A stretch of 64,000 nt of DNA from Melampsora larici-populina 98AG31 (GCF_000204055.1 NW_006768783.1:578628-642627); one strand, 5' to 3'; shown: positions 13,241 to 26,906, numbered from the stretch's first letter. Program-made: numbers and translations. Notes: a model not told the origin generated them from the sequence alone.

Positions 13241-16195
13241 ATGGATATGAAGAAAGGATCACCAGATTATTACGAGCACGAAGGGCCCCCAGTTGGGGAA
13301 CCCCCAATCAGCCACGGTGACTCAACTAAACTTCATCGAGGGATGAAGAGTCGACACATTCAGGTTGAGTTTGTGCTCTCTTCTCCCAATCATTCTGAGT
13401 CTAGTGGATTCGCTCGATGGGCTGGATATCTTTCTGAAAAGATCTATTTGTGATATTGACTTGATGTATCGTGAATACTCGATGAATAGATGATCTCTAT
13501 GGGTGGGGTCATTGGTATGGGTCTTTTCCTGGGAACAGCCAATGCCTTGCGACAAAGTGGACCTTTGGGTCTGTTATTGGGTTATTCGGTGATGGGAACC
13601 AGTTGAGTAGAGATATATGTCTTTAATGTAGATTGAGGCTAATTGGTCTGGTGTAACAGTCGTATGGTGTGTCATGGCCTCTCTGGGTGAGATGAGTGAG
13701 TAGACGTCCAATTTATATATGCTTTCCTCGAGGCCGTTTTATCTTGAGCAATTTTGAGGAAATCACGCCATTGATCACGCCATTCTTCCTATCTAGTTTC
13801 ATATCTCCCGATAGCCGGTGGTCACGTTACGCTAGCCAAAAGATTTGTCAACCCATCTCTGTCACTGGCATTGGGATGGAATTACTGGTACACGTTCGTA
13901 TCATGTCCCTAGATCATTCACGAATGACTTCTTACTAATTGTATGATTCATTTCTTGATTGTATCACCATTTCCAAACAGTTGGTCATTTGGTGTGTGCC
14001 CTTTTTGATCAGCCTCTCCGGCTATAAGACCGTTCAATACGAACTCTCTCTTTGATGCTGACATTTTCGCTCCTATTAGTTTTGGCGGCTGAAATCTCCG
14101 CTTCAGCCATATTGATCAATTATTGGACCACATCTGTCAATAATGCGGTATGGATGATACTGGTACTAGCTCTTGTAACAAGCATGAACTTCGCGCCAAC
14201 TCATTTTTACGGGTAAGCTTCAAGGATGCCTATCTGAATATCCAAATGCTAATAATTTTGCATCTCCATTACAGAGAGTTTGAGTTTTGGTAAGCCCTGA
14301 CCCTAAAGAAATCGAACTTTCGGGATAGATTTTCTGATGATTGCTTTTCCGTAGGTTTGCTTCTATCAAAGTGGTCACTATAGTGTCTTTGATCATTACA
14401 GGGATTGTTCTTGGTGAGCACATATTCATTGTGGGATTTTGTTCAAGCATATTGATGAATACATATCCATTTCGCGTGAACTAGACTTGGGTGGTGGACC
14501 AAACCATGATAGAATTGGCTTTCGATATTGGAAAAATCCAGGACCATTTGTCCAATTCCTCGGAATACAAGGTGTCACTGGTAGATTTTTGGGTTTTTGG
14601 TAAGCATAAGACCGTACCTCCTTTTTTTCCTGGCCAAGAGTAATGTTTCTTGCAGTCGCTCATTGCATACATTTTTCCCTTCAGGTCGGCCTTAATACAA
14701 GCAACTTTCTCATGCATCGGTACTGAGATCACTGCGATAACAGCAGGAGAGGCTAAAAATCCGAAAAAAACCCTCCCTTCAGCTATTCGAAAAGTTGCGA
14801 TTCGGATTCTGATGTTCTACGTCATGGGAACCTTTGTCATCGGACTCATAGTCTCTAGCGATGATCCTCGACTGAATCTCAACTCGCATAACGCTGCTAG
14901 CTCACCGTTTGTGATTGCAATTCACGATTCGGGAATCAAAGCATTACCTTCGTAAGCTCTTGACAAAATTGGGGGATCTATAGCCTCCTTCTCATCTGTC
15001 CAATAAACCTATATCTAACCCATCATTCTCTGTGCCATTTGATTTAGAATCATTAATGCAGCACTTTTAACTGCAGCATGCTCGGCTGCTTCCAGCGACA
15101 TGTATACTACCTCTCGAGCACTCCATGGTTTAGCTCTAGCAGAGAATGCACCTGCGATTCTTAGACGTACCAATTCACAGGGTGTACCTTGGTTATGTGT
15201 GTTGGTATCCGCCGCAATGGGACTTTTGAGCTTCATGTCTATTGGAGGCCATGGGGCCGGTCAAGTCTTTACATGGCTAGCGAGTTGAGTGATGAATATA
15301 CATGATACTGGATCCGTGCAAAGCATCGCTGACACATTCTTGACCTGCCCTCCTAAAAACAGCTATGTCCTCTGTAGCTGGACTACAAACATGGATCGGT
15401 ATCTTAATCACATATCTAAGGTGGGATTCAGGGGTACAAGCACAGTCAATTAATCGATCAGATTTTCCTTATGTTTCATACCTTGTAAGCTAGCCTTATT
15501 TTCATCATCACCGGGGCGTGAAAGATGTTCATGTGGTCTGGCACTGATAAACATCTTTCCTTATACTTCAGAGACGCTGGGGAGCATATCACGGCCTGAT
15601 ACTATGCTCACTAACATTGATATTCAATCCCTTCACGGTCTTTGTACGTTATCATCAAATTTGGCTGATCTAAGTTGATCCACATCTTTACTCGTGGTTT
15701 CTTTATTGGTACACAGATAAAAGGGCAATGGTCAACTCCTACTTTTGTTACTGGGTATGTAGATTTCAGAGCTTACCCTTCTGAATTCTTGGCATGTGAC
15801 CAAGAGGCGGAAGAAGCTGATATGAATGCGATTTTAATTGTCGATCACCTACAAAAGATACCTACCGCTCGTGATGTTCTGCGCTTTGTATTTTGGAAGC
15901 CGGGTCTATTATCGATGTCAAGGGGTGGATGGTCGACCAATAAAACCAATGGAAATGGTAGGGATCCTTCATTATCTCTCCTTGGGCAAAAGATCCAATG
16001 ATTCTCACAATGTGTCATGTATATTAGGACTTTGTTTCAGATGCTCGTGATGATGACCGAGACTTTGAAGAAGAAGATGAAAAAGTGGCATCAGATGATA
16101 TGTGGGGCAAGCTCAAATCTGTGAGTATTTCCTACCTTTTTAATGTCCGATGATTCTTTGTGATTAACGGCCCGTGGTATGTTTAGGTATTTTAA
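13241..16195 (+). CDS. amino-acid permease, APC superfamily (yeast AAT type), copy 1
   Basis: Predicted plasma-membrane amino-acid/proton symporter. Seventeen exons join in frame to 545 residues. In order they begin at 13241, 13490, 13660, 13797, 13981, 14080, 14275, 14355, 14485, 14685, 15048, 15363, 15572, 15717, 15858, 16028 and 16187. Exon 5 is an 11-nt micro-exon (TTGGTCATTTG) and exon 7 is 15 nt. The cytosolic N-terminus leads into RGMKSRHIQMISMGGVIGMG, the family signature at the first membrane helix. Then come GEMISYLPIAGG, FVNPSLSLALGWNYWYTW, GRFLGFW, GTEITAITAGEAKNP, SAIRKV, SSDDPRL, SPFVIAI and ENAPAILRRTNSQGVP, all characteristic of fungal Gap1/Dip5-type carriers, and about 12 hydrophobic segments. 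The last exon supplies only Val-Phe-stop. Substrate cannot be told from sequence. A close paralogue lies at 23748-26906. Confidence 0.9.
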
Positions 16196-17291
16196 TCCCT
16201 GTCGACTCATTTGCAAACATCGGTTCAATCCGACTACTTGAGTTCATCATTGAAACTACGATGCTAGATCATCGTGTAAAATGGAACTGTAGTACAGTCA
16301 CCTCAAGTGGATCAGAGCGCGAAAAGTGGATTTAGACTTTGGTGAAGTTGTAACAATATGCGGAGAAAGAGGTTTTGAAGTTTTTGTGGGATTGGAAATT
16401 GTACTACTTAGTTTTACCTATATATTGTATTGTCTTGAGTGTCTTTCTGGAACTTTGATCTCATTTTATTCATCTTAGAGAATATGAAGAAGTTGAAATT
16501 ACTTACAGGCATGCTTTCATTTGATTCTCTTCATTTTGTGGTTGAGCCAATTTGGAAATTATATTGTAGGAATGGAAAAGTAGTAAAGTCAGTCTGACTC
16601 CCTTGAATGCTTTGAAATTATTTTTGGGGTTTGGGTTCTCTATCTAGGGTTGTTTTCCGATTGATTTGGGAATCATGATAATAATTCAAACATCGAAAGT
16701 CTTTTGCAGGTGATCACATCCTACCACTACCACCTTTTCTTTGTCAATCCCTGCCTCCACCCCGATTACTTACCTTGCACGAATAGTTCAAAGTTCAGTA
16801 TGGCGCTGTAGTAGTTCATATAGGGCTGTCAACTTCTCACATGAATTCAGATGTGATAAATTCTTTGTGTAAATCAAAAAATCCTCACAAATAGAGCACA
16901 AATCAGTTCCAGAGCCATAAAAGCCAACGTATTGTATATCAAGTGATCTGGGGTTGTGCGGCCGAAAGTGGATATTAGGGCGTTCCCGCTGATTCGAATT
17001 GGGTATAAAATAAATCAGTTCAATTCGAGTTTATAGGAGATGGTTGCTTCTAGATCAAGATGCTGAGCTTTTTAAATGGTGAACTGAGATGTCCTCGGAC
17101 CGCCAACTGGATCTTGCACTTGACTTGCAGAAGTCGGGCGTACCGACTCGTCAATTTCTTTTTCGGTCCTGCAACCGCGGGACAGGGATCGAGTGCAGTC
17201 CATTCTCGGGATCGTCTTGCACGCTCAGCATTCCAATACGATTGCAATTTCCTTCGATTTGCAAGGTGGCCCTCAAACATCTAAACCATCG
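16196..17291. other. intergenic, no gene recognised
   Basis: Permease 3' end and RAV1 promoter. The three overlapping frames at 17060-17300 have no upstream exon that fits RAV1. The RAV1 family N-terminus aligns from the ATG at 17292, so they are read here as leader sequence. Confidence 0.5.
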
Positions 17292-20200
17292 ATGAATGCC
17301 GTCAGGGAATCGACACGCCCTTTGGTTCTGAGTGCCATCAACCCATCTCGTGGAGCTCTTTGTCTAAGTGCCTCGGTTGCGTCTGAGGATTCTTGTCTCG
17401 TAAGTCTCTATCCTATCTATTCTCTCGATCACACAAAAACAATGACTTATTGACTTTCAACTATTTCTCGTGTTGGTAGATAGATTTACGCTTCTGGGAT
17501 CAATGTCAATGTTTTTGATGTACCCTCCTTCAACTTACGACAAGTGATCGATTTATCTGCTCATCTACCTCAATCATGGTTGCCTTCACTCCATGGGGTT
17601 GAGGCGGTTTGTGCTACAGAAAACAAGGTCAGTTAATCACAAACTCCTTGGTAGTATCTGTCATCCACTGTCCTAACCGGAATTGCTTTTTGTAGCTTGC
17701 AGTTGCCTCTGGTCCCTATGTGGTCGTCTTTTCAAAATCCAAGTCACGACCTTCTAGAGCACTTTGGAACTTGCATTCTTCTTTCACGTCCGGTGGCAAA
17801 CGAATTACTTCCATCATCTTGAAAGGAAACGATTGTTTACTGATCGCCGAAGACGGTGTATCTCTGTACGAAGCTCTCGAACCAGTTGGCGAGGACGGCT
17901 TCGTGACCATACCACGCTGGGTCGGCAGATGGTCAACTCAGTGAGACGCACGCCAATTGTTGGCCTCACTGCGCTTTCGGTTGTGCTGACTGAATGATCC
18001 CCACTAACCTACAATCTATCTTTTAGCACCGAATCATGCACCAATGCTGATTTTTTTCGATCGAGCGACGGCCGCTGCCATATCGCTAGCTACGTTGCAG
18101 TGGGTTTTCGATTTCAAGAGTTGATTAGTGTCTCAGAACGCTCATAACATTTATCAGGATCGTCCGATCCTTCATTTTTATAGCTCTCGAACCTCAAACC
18201 ACCTTGCAGAAAATTACGAAATGTCATACCGGAGATTATCATTATCGTCCGCTATACGTTCGATCAGCTTCGGTCAATTTTCAACTCTGGGGTTCGAAGA
18301 GACGTACAAAACCCTATTTGTCTCTCTTTACAGTCGATTTTCTGGGGTACACACGCACTTCTACAACCTTGAAGTCGTACCCGATGATGAAGCCCCATCA
18401 AATCTTACAACCCAGGGCAATCTTCAGCCCGAACTGACTGTTCTCCACCCGTCTCACCAAGGGGTAATCAATTGTCCTGCTTCTAGGTCACACAGGGTCA
18501 TTCAGACATTCTATCTAGATTCAAAGCACATCCCTACCCTCCCTAACCAGGAGAAACTCTTTTCACGATGCTCAATACTTTCCATCTTGTCCAACGGATA
18601 CATACATATGTCACGGGAGCCTTCGTTGATTCGACCTTCGAGTTCTTGCAGTGAATTGTATCAACTGCCTTCGGAGATGGTTCGATTATTAGCTGACCCT
18701 AATGTGATGATTCAAGGAACTACTAGGACCAAGAATGTAGATCAAGTTCATACAGTCACCTTTTTCATTATCTTTGCTCGCTCAGCCTCCTCGGCTGGTC
18801 AACTTTGCTGGCACGAGATCCCCCTTGGAATATTCACATCCGGACTTCTGTGTTGCGACACGGTGCCGATCGATAGCGCGTTGGCGCAAGAAATACCACA
18901 TGGTTTATCGATCATTCCAGCGAGCGATGGAGCAAGCGACACATTGGTTGCGACTTCCCCCAAAACCGTTTCAAACCCGGTTACATTCAACTGGTGGAAA
19001 CTCCAATATCGAAACAACGGACCGGTCATGCATTCATTATCTGACATATCATTCGATATCTGCAACTTACGATTAGACGTGCCCGTCAATGACGCCCTCG
19101 CGTCTAACGGCCTTTACGTTCCAAGGATAGCCGATGACGTGATTTGTAGTGTTGGATTCTCCACTCAATGGTGGATTCAGCTTTCATCAAGCCAAGCGCA
19201 GACTGAGGCGCCTTTGCGGGTTCGACTGATTGCTCCCAAGAGTTCGTCACCCGCGCCAGTTGTTTCCGAGTTCGCACTGACTGGACTTCAGCCTGATGAG
19301 CGAGTTGAGAGATACGCAAGTGCTATCAAGGCGACCTCTACGAGAGACAGCACTACTCATTGGTTTCTTGAAAGCCTCACTTCACTTAATCGCTTGCTTG
19401 TATGGGAGCTGCCTGCGCTTTCGGCGAACACTGAACCTGCATACCATGAGCCGAAATTCGCACTAACACTTCCGAGTCTGATCGCCGATCTTGAAAGTCG
19501 AATTAGGATATCCTCTCTAACGAGTAATTCCTATAGATCAGTTTTAGCTGCCGGTAACGATGGAAATGTGCTTCAGTTTAAGCAATCTTATGATAGAAGT
19601 GGTGATTCAGACCACAGTACGAGTGACAAGAAGGAATGGACGAGATTGGTCTCCGTAAGACACATTTTAGGGTCCAGCGCAGACACCTGCACTTTACTCA
19701 ACTTTGAAACAAAGTCGTCATTTGTAGCACTACGTATGTTTGATATTGTACTCAAGGTAGCTGATTTTAATCAAACTGATTACGTTGGTACCTTTCCTTC
19801 TAGTATACTTTATCTCTTCCCCATCCACTCGAAAGTATCTTAAACTTATACTCATTGACTTGCGATTAAGATCTTTTGGATCGGGTATTGTCTGCGCGGA
19901 AGAAATGTCTATCGATCTTGAGGATGATCAATCTGCTGATACATACCTTAAGTGGTCGGCGGATACTATCAAGCCGGATTCTGAGAAGTGGGACTCTAAA
20001 CCCCCGTCATTGGCTGTTGCCTATGGTGGGTTTATCAAAGTCTATAGCTGTGGTGCAGATGGCTGGTGGAAGGGTACTGCCGATGTCCGTCCTAAGTCAG
20101 TCATCTCAATCCATTGGATACATATGGTCATTTGTCTTACTTTCTAGAGGTCTCCAATTGTAGTGATGGCTCTGCTCATGTAGTATCGTGGGTCACAGTA

Positions 20201-22287
20201 AATGAACAGAGAAGCTTGATCTACAAAGTACATGGTCACTTATACGTCTCTTCAGGTATTTCAGACACTAGGCATCCACAGATGCCCTGTTGGCATCCTA
20301 TCCGATTGAAGAACCACCTTGACTTTGGTACGCAAACCTCAATTCGTGTGATGTGTTTCATGAGATTAATAAACGTATTTATCTACATGCAGGAGATTTT
20401 GAAAGTGTTTCCCAGGTTATCAATGCATTGGCCACTGCACTCGATGGCCACCCACAAGCTCTCAGTCTTGTCAATAGCCCAAATCTTCCTTCCACTCGCG
20501 ACATTAATCTGATAACCGATGGATCTCCAAAAAAAGATTCCATGGTGTCGCTTGGTATGCCAGGGAGTACCATTTCGCAACAATCCCTTGACATTATCGT
20601 TAGATCAGCTAGTGAAAGTCGAATACCAAGTTTGACCCCGGAGGAGCAGAAAACTCTAGCAGATTTGACTCTGCAGCTCTTCACTGTACGTCGCTCTTTG
20701 ATACGTGTCACTGTCGCGGATTGGCTGGCTCCAATGTCAATTGATCGTAACTGATGTTGTCAATCATCACTCAAAAATCCACATGCCCTTCGGCTAGATC
20801 CAAACGTCTTTCAGTGGAATAGACGAATTAGGATGTCGATACTTATTCTCGCTGGTTCAACATTTGTCTAGATCCAATCAATCTCAAACAGATGTGGGAT
20901 ATGGGGAGTCCCAAGATCCCGGTATTTTGCTGGCTTATCATTCTTCTTGTCAAGCTTTACTAGCGACACAGGTAATCGACAATGTTGCTAAGTATGCTTT
21001 ACTTTCACATCCACCGGTCAAGTGTACATTAAATTGGAAGCTTGCTTGCAAAGTGGGAGTTTTTCTCTGGTTGAAGCCACAAGAAACCCTCCTTTCAACT
21101 CTAGAGCTCGTAGCCCAGCAAGAGTATCAAAGCATATCTGAAAGCTCACAAATCAATGCAACACGTGAGGTGAATCGAGATCCAGCTGCGTGTAGTGTGT
21201 TTTATATGGCACTACGAAAGAAGCGATTACTCTTAGGACTTTGGCGAGTTGCCTATGGTCATCCTGATCGACCTCATATGCTCAAGTTTCTAGCAAATGA
21301 TTTTGATGAACCAAGGTGGAAGACTGCAGCTCAAAAGAACGCTTTCGCATTGATTAGTCGACAGCGGTTTAGTACGTTCAAGCAATATAAAATGTGATCG
21401 GTCTAATGAATAACAACTGATGTCTTGTATCTTAATCCTCCATTGTACCACAAGGCTTTGCTGCATCATTCTTTCTATTGGCAGATCGTTTACAAGACGC
21501 TGTGAATGTATGTGTTCGCCAACTTGCTGATTGGTCCCTAGGGATCGCGATCGCACGAGCATATGAAGGCGATAATGGGCCTGTGCTTCGGTCCCTCCTT
21601 CGAGAGACGGTGATACCCCAAGGCTTTTTGGATGGAAATCGATGGATATTGAGTTGGGCGTTTGACATGTTGGGGGAAAAAGACCTTGCCTCTCGGGTAC
21701 TTGTGGTTGGTCATCTTAGTTCTCTGTCTCATGATTGATATTCGATGAGCTGATCATCCTTCCTCCAGTCACCCCTTGAAGATATTGCCAAAGCAGAGGT
21801 TCTCAAGCCTATCTCGACTGAGTTGATACATGAACAACCAGGACCTTTAAGTATCGCTCTAGTGGTGATCTTTAACACGATTCGGAATCAAGATCAAGTT
21901 CCTTCTACAAATTCTATAAAAGAAAATGAATTGGCCATGTTGACTATCAAACGGCTCTTGGAAGCAGGTCAGTTACGAGACTGGGTGAATATATATGGAA
22001 TCAGCTCACAGAGATTATTGATTAATACAGGTTGTGACCAACTGGCGTACTGCGTGGCAAGGACCTGGCGATTCCAGTCTCGGCGAGGAATAACTCCACA
22101 AATTAATTCTGACAACGTACTTGATGGCACTACCACTTCGAAATTTGAAAGGCCGCCATCAGGAGATACAGTACAGAGCACTTTTACCATTGATCAGGAC
22201 ACAAAGCCAACAATTCTCGAAAATCCTCCTAAAACTCGTGTATTGAAACAAGTGGTAGTACCTGAGTTTGATTTATCGAATTTCTGA
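17292..22287 (+). CDS. RAV1: Rav1/DMXL-type RAVE complex subunit (V-ATPase assembly factor)
   Basis: Scaffold of the RAVE complex, which reassembles V1 onto Vo of the vacuolar ATPase. Clear exons: 17292-17399, 17484-17627, 17696-17940, one starting 18027, coding to 19733, then 19804 onward, a segment ending 20327, 20393-20685, 20798-21371, 21455-21696 and 21769-22287. The start is set by similarity to the DMXL N-terminus (PLVLSAINPSRG, then IYASGINVNVF). WD-like stretches follow. The Rav1 C-terminal domain is diagnostic: ACSVFYMALRKKRLLLGLWR, AYGHPDRPHMLKFLANDF, FALISRQRFSFAASFFLLAD, LQDAVNVCVRQLADW and ARAYEGDNGP. Odd points: between about 18.05 and 18.33 kb the conserved WD sequence seems to move between frames without an obvious GT-AG intron, and the junction near 20.08-20.15 kb has more than one solution. 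The downstream domain is intact, so I favour an assembly error or unusual splicing over a pseudogene. Confidence 0.85.
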
Positions 22288-23747
22288 TCCGAAGTGATTC
22301 TCGAACAACTGTAAAACTCGAAATCAAATTATTAGAGTGATGTGTACTGGTATTTATAAGTGTTGAATGCTCATAGTTTGATTGAAGAAATGGTCGAAAT
22401 TCAGTGCTCTATGAAAGGGGCCTGTTAGCTTTGACTATACGATTTCTTTGACTTTTCAAGAAGAATAACTTGAAGGTCTTGATGAGGATCAGAGTGTCCG
22501 CCGTTCGAGTAATCTTTTTTGATCACTTACGGATCCTTGAATCATAGTTTTCATCTAGTTGAACCTTTCAAAATCCCTTCATCTTCTGAAAACTGGTTGA
22601 AGATCAACTCAGTATGTATTGTGATTGACACTGCAGGGGGTACATGTAGGTTCAATTTATAATTTGAATCTTGAGGGCTTGAATCTGATCAGGATCATTT
22701 CTGGAAGAATGTTCTTGAAGAAGGATGAATACAAAATTATCGAAAGTTTTACCAGAAGTGATTTAGCAAGTTTTGCATATAATTTAGTTTACAAGACCTG
22801 CTGAGCATCCAGTTCACTCATTACATAGAAGCCAGTAAGGCTCCTGCAGAGTACTACGGTGAAACTAACATGGGAAATTCTTGAATATGAGGACAAAATT
22901 GAGACATTTGTAGTTCCTTCAACCAACTGTATCCTTCCGCGCTTTGGCCAAAGTGACATCTAATCAAGTTCGCTTTGAAGAAAGAGAAATGCTTCAGACC
23001 CAGTACCAGCTTCTGACAATCTGAGTTTTCTTCATGTCATCTGAGATGACACTCGGGACTGGGCTGCGTGTGCAAACTTGTAGAAGAGTCCATCTCATGA
23101 TTGATAAGGATGTACTGAGATAAGCTATTGACCATGTACAATCAAATGGCCTTATACTTGGTCGACAAGCTAAACGCAATTGCGACTTCTTCTCTGCGCT
23201 CGACTCGTCATACTATGGAGTTAGCTTTACATTTCATCATGCTTCAAGTTCACGCAAGATAAGCTTCGGCATCCTGGGGCCTACATTACTTAGCCGCGGT
23301 TTCTTACCTGGTACGTGTTTCTGGACTCGGGAGCTCAGACATTTGATGTCGGCCGACGGACGACCACCAAATTCAATTCATGATGTTGATACTTCAACTC
23401 GAACTTGCACAAAGAATTATTAAGTGAATCTCCTGCTGACTTCATCCAGGCTTCACTAGCATCTTTCATCTGCATTCAAAGATCGTTAGTTGTCTCAATC
23501 TTCTCTACCCCGCTCCGCAAAGCTTATCCTGGTACCAAAGCGCTTGAATAAGATCAGATCATATTTGTCCATTTATATCTGCCGCATTTTCTTACCTCTG
23601 TTAATCTCGCCATCAGACTTCAACAAAATCAAAGGTTAGGTTGGAGCTCAATTTCATTTTGAAAGATTCTGATAGATAATAAATAGTGAAGAACTTCAAC
23701 TTTGTATCAAAATTTCCAAAATATATACGTCAACTTGATACGTCGGT
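22288..23747. other. intergenic, no gene recognised
   Basis: About 1.5 kb between RAV1 and permease copy 2. It holds the RAV1 3' end and permease promoter. Short frames only; no repeat or RNA gene recognised. Confidence 0.5.
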
Positions 23748-26700
23748 ATGGAAAAAAAGGAAGCTCGGATTTTCGAACATAATCCTCCAGGGGGGTGTCA
23801 GAATCATGAACAAGAGGATGATGCTAATCAGTTACGTCGAGGAATGAAAAGTCGGCACATACAAGTTGAGTGTTCATTGTGCTAAGTTCCATGATTTTCA
23901 GCATCATATGATTATAGCTTGGCAAAAGATGCAAACGATAATAAAGATATTTCCAACCACGTTTCTACTATCACCGAAAGGTTACTCCTTATATGTATAA
24001 AGCATGAAGATCCTAACAAATGAATTTTTGCGGCCTATGATGGAAAATCTCGATTTGATGGTTGATTAGATGATATCCATAGGAAGCGTGGTAGGTATGG
24101 GGCTTTTCTTAAGTACTGCAAATTCCTTACGAGAAAGCGGACCTCTCGGATTATTATTGAGCTATGCAGTGATGGGAACAAGTTGAGTTCTAGCTTCATG
24201 GAACTTTCTGAACTTCATGTGTCAAATTTGGCTAAGGTTAGAAGAGAGTCATTGAGCGTAAAACCAAGTCTTGAAACTAAAGCACATGTTTGAACTCCAA
24301 TACCTAATCGCCTTAGTGGTCTTTGGAGTCATGGATTCTCTAGGGGAGATGGGTGAGTTGACGAGTTTTATTAATTGATCCACGAGCCTTGGAAAGACCT
24401 TTTTGGATCTAACAAATCTATTTGAAATTCAGTTTCTCATCTTCCCATAGCGGGAGGACACATCACACTGGCAAAACGGTTCGTGAACCCATCTCTATCA
24501 TTTGCAGTGAGTCAAAGATATGTTCTGCTATTAAGCTTCAACATCATATATGACCTTCAAATATTGCTTCTTTCCATTATATGACTTGATTGACCATTCG
24601 AATCATATATGTATATACTGATTTGTTTGCGCGATACTGTATGGATGTCTGTAGTTGGGCTGGAATTTTTGGTACACGTTGGTAGTTTTTCAAAGCATGA
24701 CAGATCCCTGATTATAATTGAAGGTCTCTATTAATCCCCTTTAACATCCAGTTGGTCATTTGGTTCGTCTGATACGTACTTCTTTGCTGAGTGTACCTTC
24801 TTCAAAGTGGAGCTATGTGTTGATTTCAGCTTTCGTGTGATGCATCTGAACAGCGTTGGCAGCGGAACTGGCCGCCGCAGGGATTTTGATCAACTATTGG
24901 ATTACATCTGTCAATAATGCAGTATGGATCCTTGTGATACTAGCAGCTGTCACTTGCATAAATTTTGCTCCATCAAAGGTTTATGGGTACGCTTTCAATG
25001 TTTCTAGATTCATCTTGAACACAGAAGCTGAGAAATGATGTACTTTTCCTCAGCGAGTTTGAGTTTTGGTACGCTCCGCATCTATCGTACACTATCAACT
25101 CTTCTTGGTTTGGCCAAATTCAATTCGCTGAGAGATGATATTTTCAGGTTTGCGTCTATCAAAGTGGTTACAATAATCACATTGATCATTATAGGAATTG
25201 TGATAGGTCAGCACATATTGGTGAGGAGATGCACTTCCACGAGACTGAATGTTTGAATTATCCAATCTTTGTAGATTTAGGAGGTGGGCCCACTCATCAC
25301 AAAATCGGTTTTCGATTTTGGAAAAATCCCGGTCCATTCGTACAGTTTCTTGATATATCAGGAGTCAAGGGTCGTTTCTTGGGCTTCTGGTGAAAGGATT
25401 TGAATAACTTCCTTAACTCATCTGCAATTTCACTGACGAGCCTGTTCGTCTTTGTACCAATATTTGTTTGAATCAGGCAAGCCTTGATTCAAGCAGGGTT
25501 CTCTTGTGTAGGTACAGAGATCACTGCAATGACAGCAGGAGAAGCTAAGAACCCAAGAAAAACTCTACCATCCGCTATACGTAAAGTAGCTGTGAGGATT
25601 TGGTTATTTTACATCTTGGGAACATTTGTTATTGGACTTGTTGTCTCAAGCGATGATCCTCGACTTAATCTTAATTCACATAACGCTGCTAGTTCACCTT
25701 TTGTGATTGCCATACAAGATTCTGGAATAAAGGTACTGCCGTCGTGAGTTTGATGTCTACCTATGTAGATGTTTCAACAGGTCGTCTTCAACCAACTAAA
25801 GATAGGATTTGTTTTCTGACATCAATTTGATTACTTGATTCTTGCATGGCAGGATCATCAATGCTGCACTTTTGACTGCAGCATGCTCGGCTGCTTCAAG
25901 TGACATGTATACTACTTCTCGCACATTGCATGGCCTAGCTCTAGCAGAGAACGCGCCTGCTGCCCTTAAGCAACTGAATTCTCAGGGAATTCCTTGGCTC
26001 TGCGTTCTGATATCTTCAGCCATGGGACTCTTGAGCTTGATGTCAGTAGGAGGTGGAGGTATTGGGCAACTCTTCACTTGGCTAGCTAGTGAGTTTCTCA
26101 TCAACTTTTTCACCCAATTCAAGTACACGACATTGAAATATGATCATACCTCCTCTCGACGTCTTTCTACATCAGCTATGGTATCTGTAACTGGACTACA
26201 AACCTGGGTTGGAATCTTGATTACATATCTGAGGTGGGATTTGGGGGTCAGAGCGCAATCCATCGATCGCTCAATATTTCCTTATCAATCTCGTCTGGTA
26301 AGTTCATCCTATCTGTTCTTTCTCTACCTCTTTGGTTTCTTTAGGAGCCCACCCCCTGATACAACAGATTAAATTCTTTTGATTCTTCAGCGTCGATGGG
26401 GTGCATATTACGTATTAACTTTATGCATAATGATTTTGATATCTAATCCTTTTACCGCATTTGTGTGTTCACGTCTCTTCTAATAATCTTCAAACAACAC
26501 TTTCTAATATCTCTTTACCCAATGTTTTATCAATTCTCAGATCAAAGGACAATGGTCAACAGCCACTCTTGTTACTGGGTAAGCACCTTCTGGTTTTCCA
26601 CATATCTGTCTATCCTTTGAGAATCATTTGAAATATAACAAAAAAACAAACTGCTTCCATTCTTGGAATATCTCACAAACTATAGATACTTGCCTATAGT

Positions 26701-26906
26701 CATGTTTTTCACCCTATATTCAAGTAACAAATTATTTAAACAAACAAAAGGTCAAAGTATTCAATTAGTAAAACCAGCAGATATGGTAAGCATGGCTTTT
26801 TTTACTCATACATATAATTTTTCAACTTGAATTCCTCATCTTGTATATTTTGTCCCAGGACTTTGAGACAGGTGTAAGGGAAAGTTTAAGAGATTTAGAT
26901 GATTAG
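23748..26906 (+). CDS. amino-acid permease, APC superfamily (yeast AAT type), copy 2
   Basis: Paralogue of the permease at 13241-16195, with the same predicted role in amino-acid uptake at the plasma membrane. Seventeen exons join in frame to 525 residues, beginning at 23748, 24070, 24317, 24433, 24655, 24752, 24854, 25054, 25148, 25275, 25477, 25853, 26176, 26391, 26541, 26686 and 26859. Internal exon lengths match copy 1 one for one, including the identical 11-nt exon and a 15-nt exon. There are two exceptions: copy 2 has an extra 148-nt intron (24507-24654) splitting the 97-nt exon of copy 1 into 74 and 23 nt, and it lacks the last intron of copy 1. Family motifs include RGMKSRHIQMISIGSVVGMG, GTEITAMTAGEAKNP, SAIRKVAVRI and SSDDPRL. 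The C-terminal tail differs from that of copy 1 and is shorter, suggesting different trafficking or turnover signals (inference). Confidence 0.9.

Noticed and set aside
18128..19843. 571-codon frame as a stand-alone gene
   Set aside because: Part of RAV1: upstream exons and downstream exons join to it and carry DMXL-family sequence; only its first 100 or so codons are doubtful.
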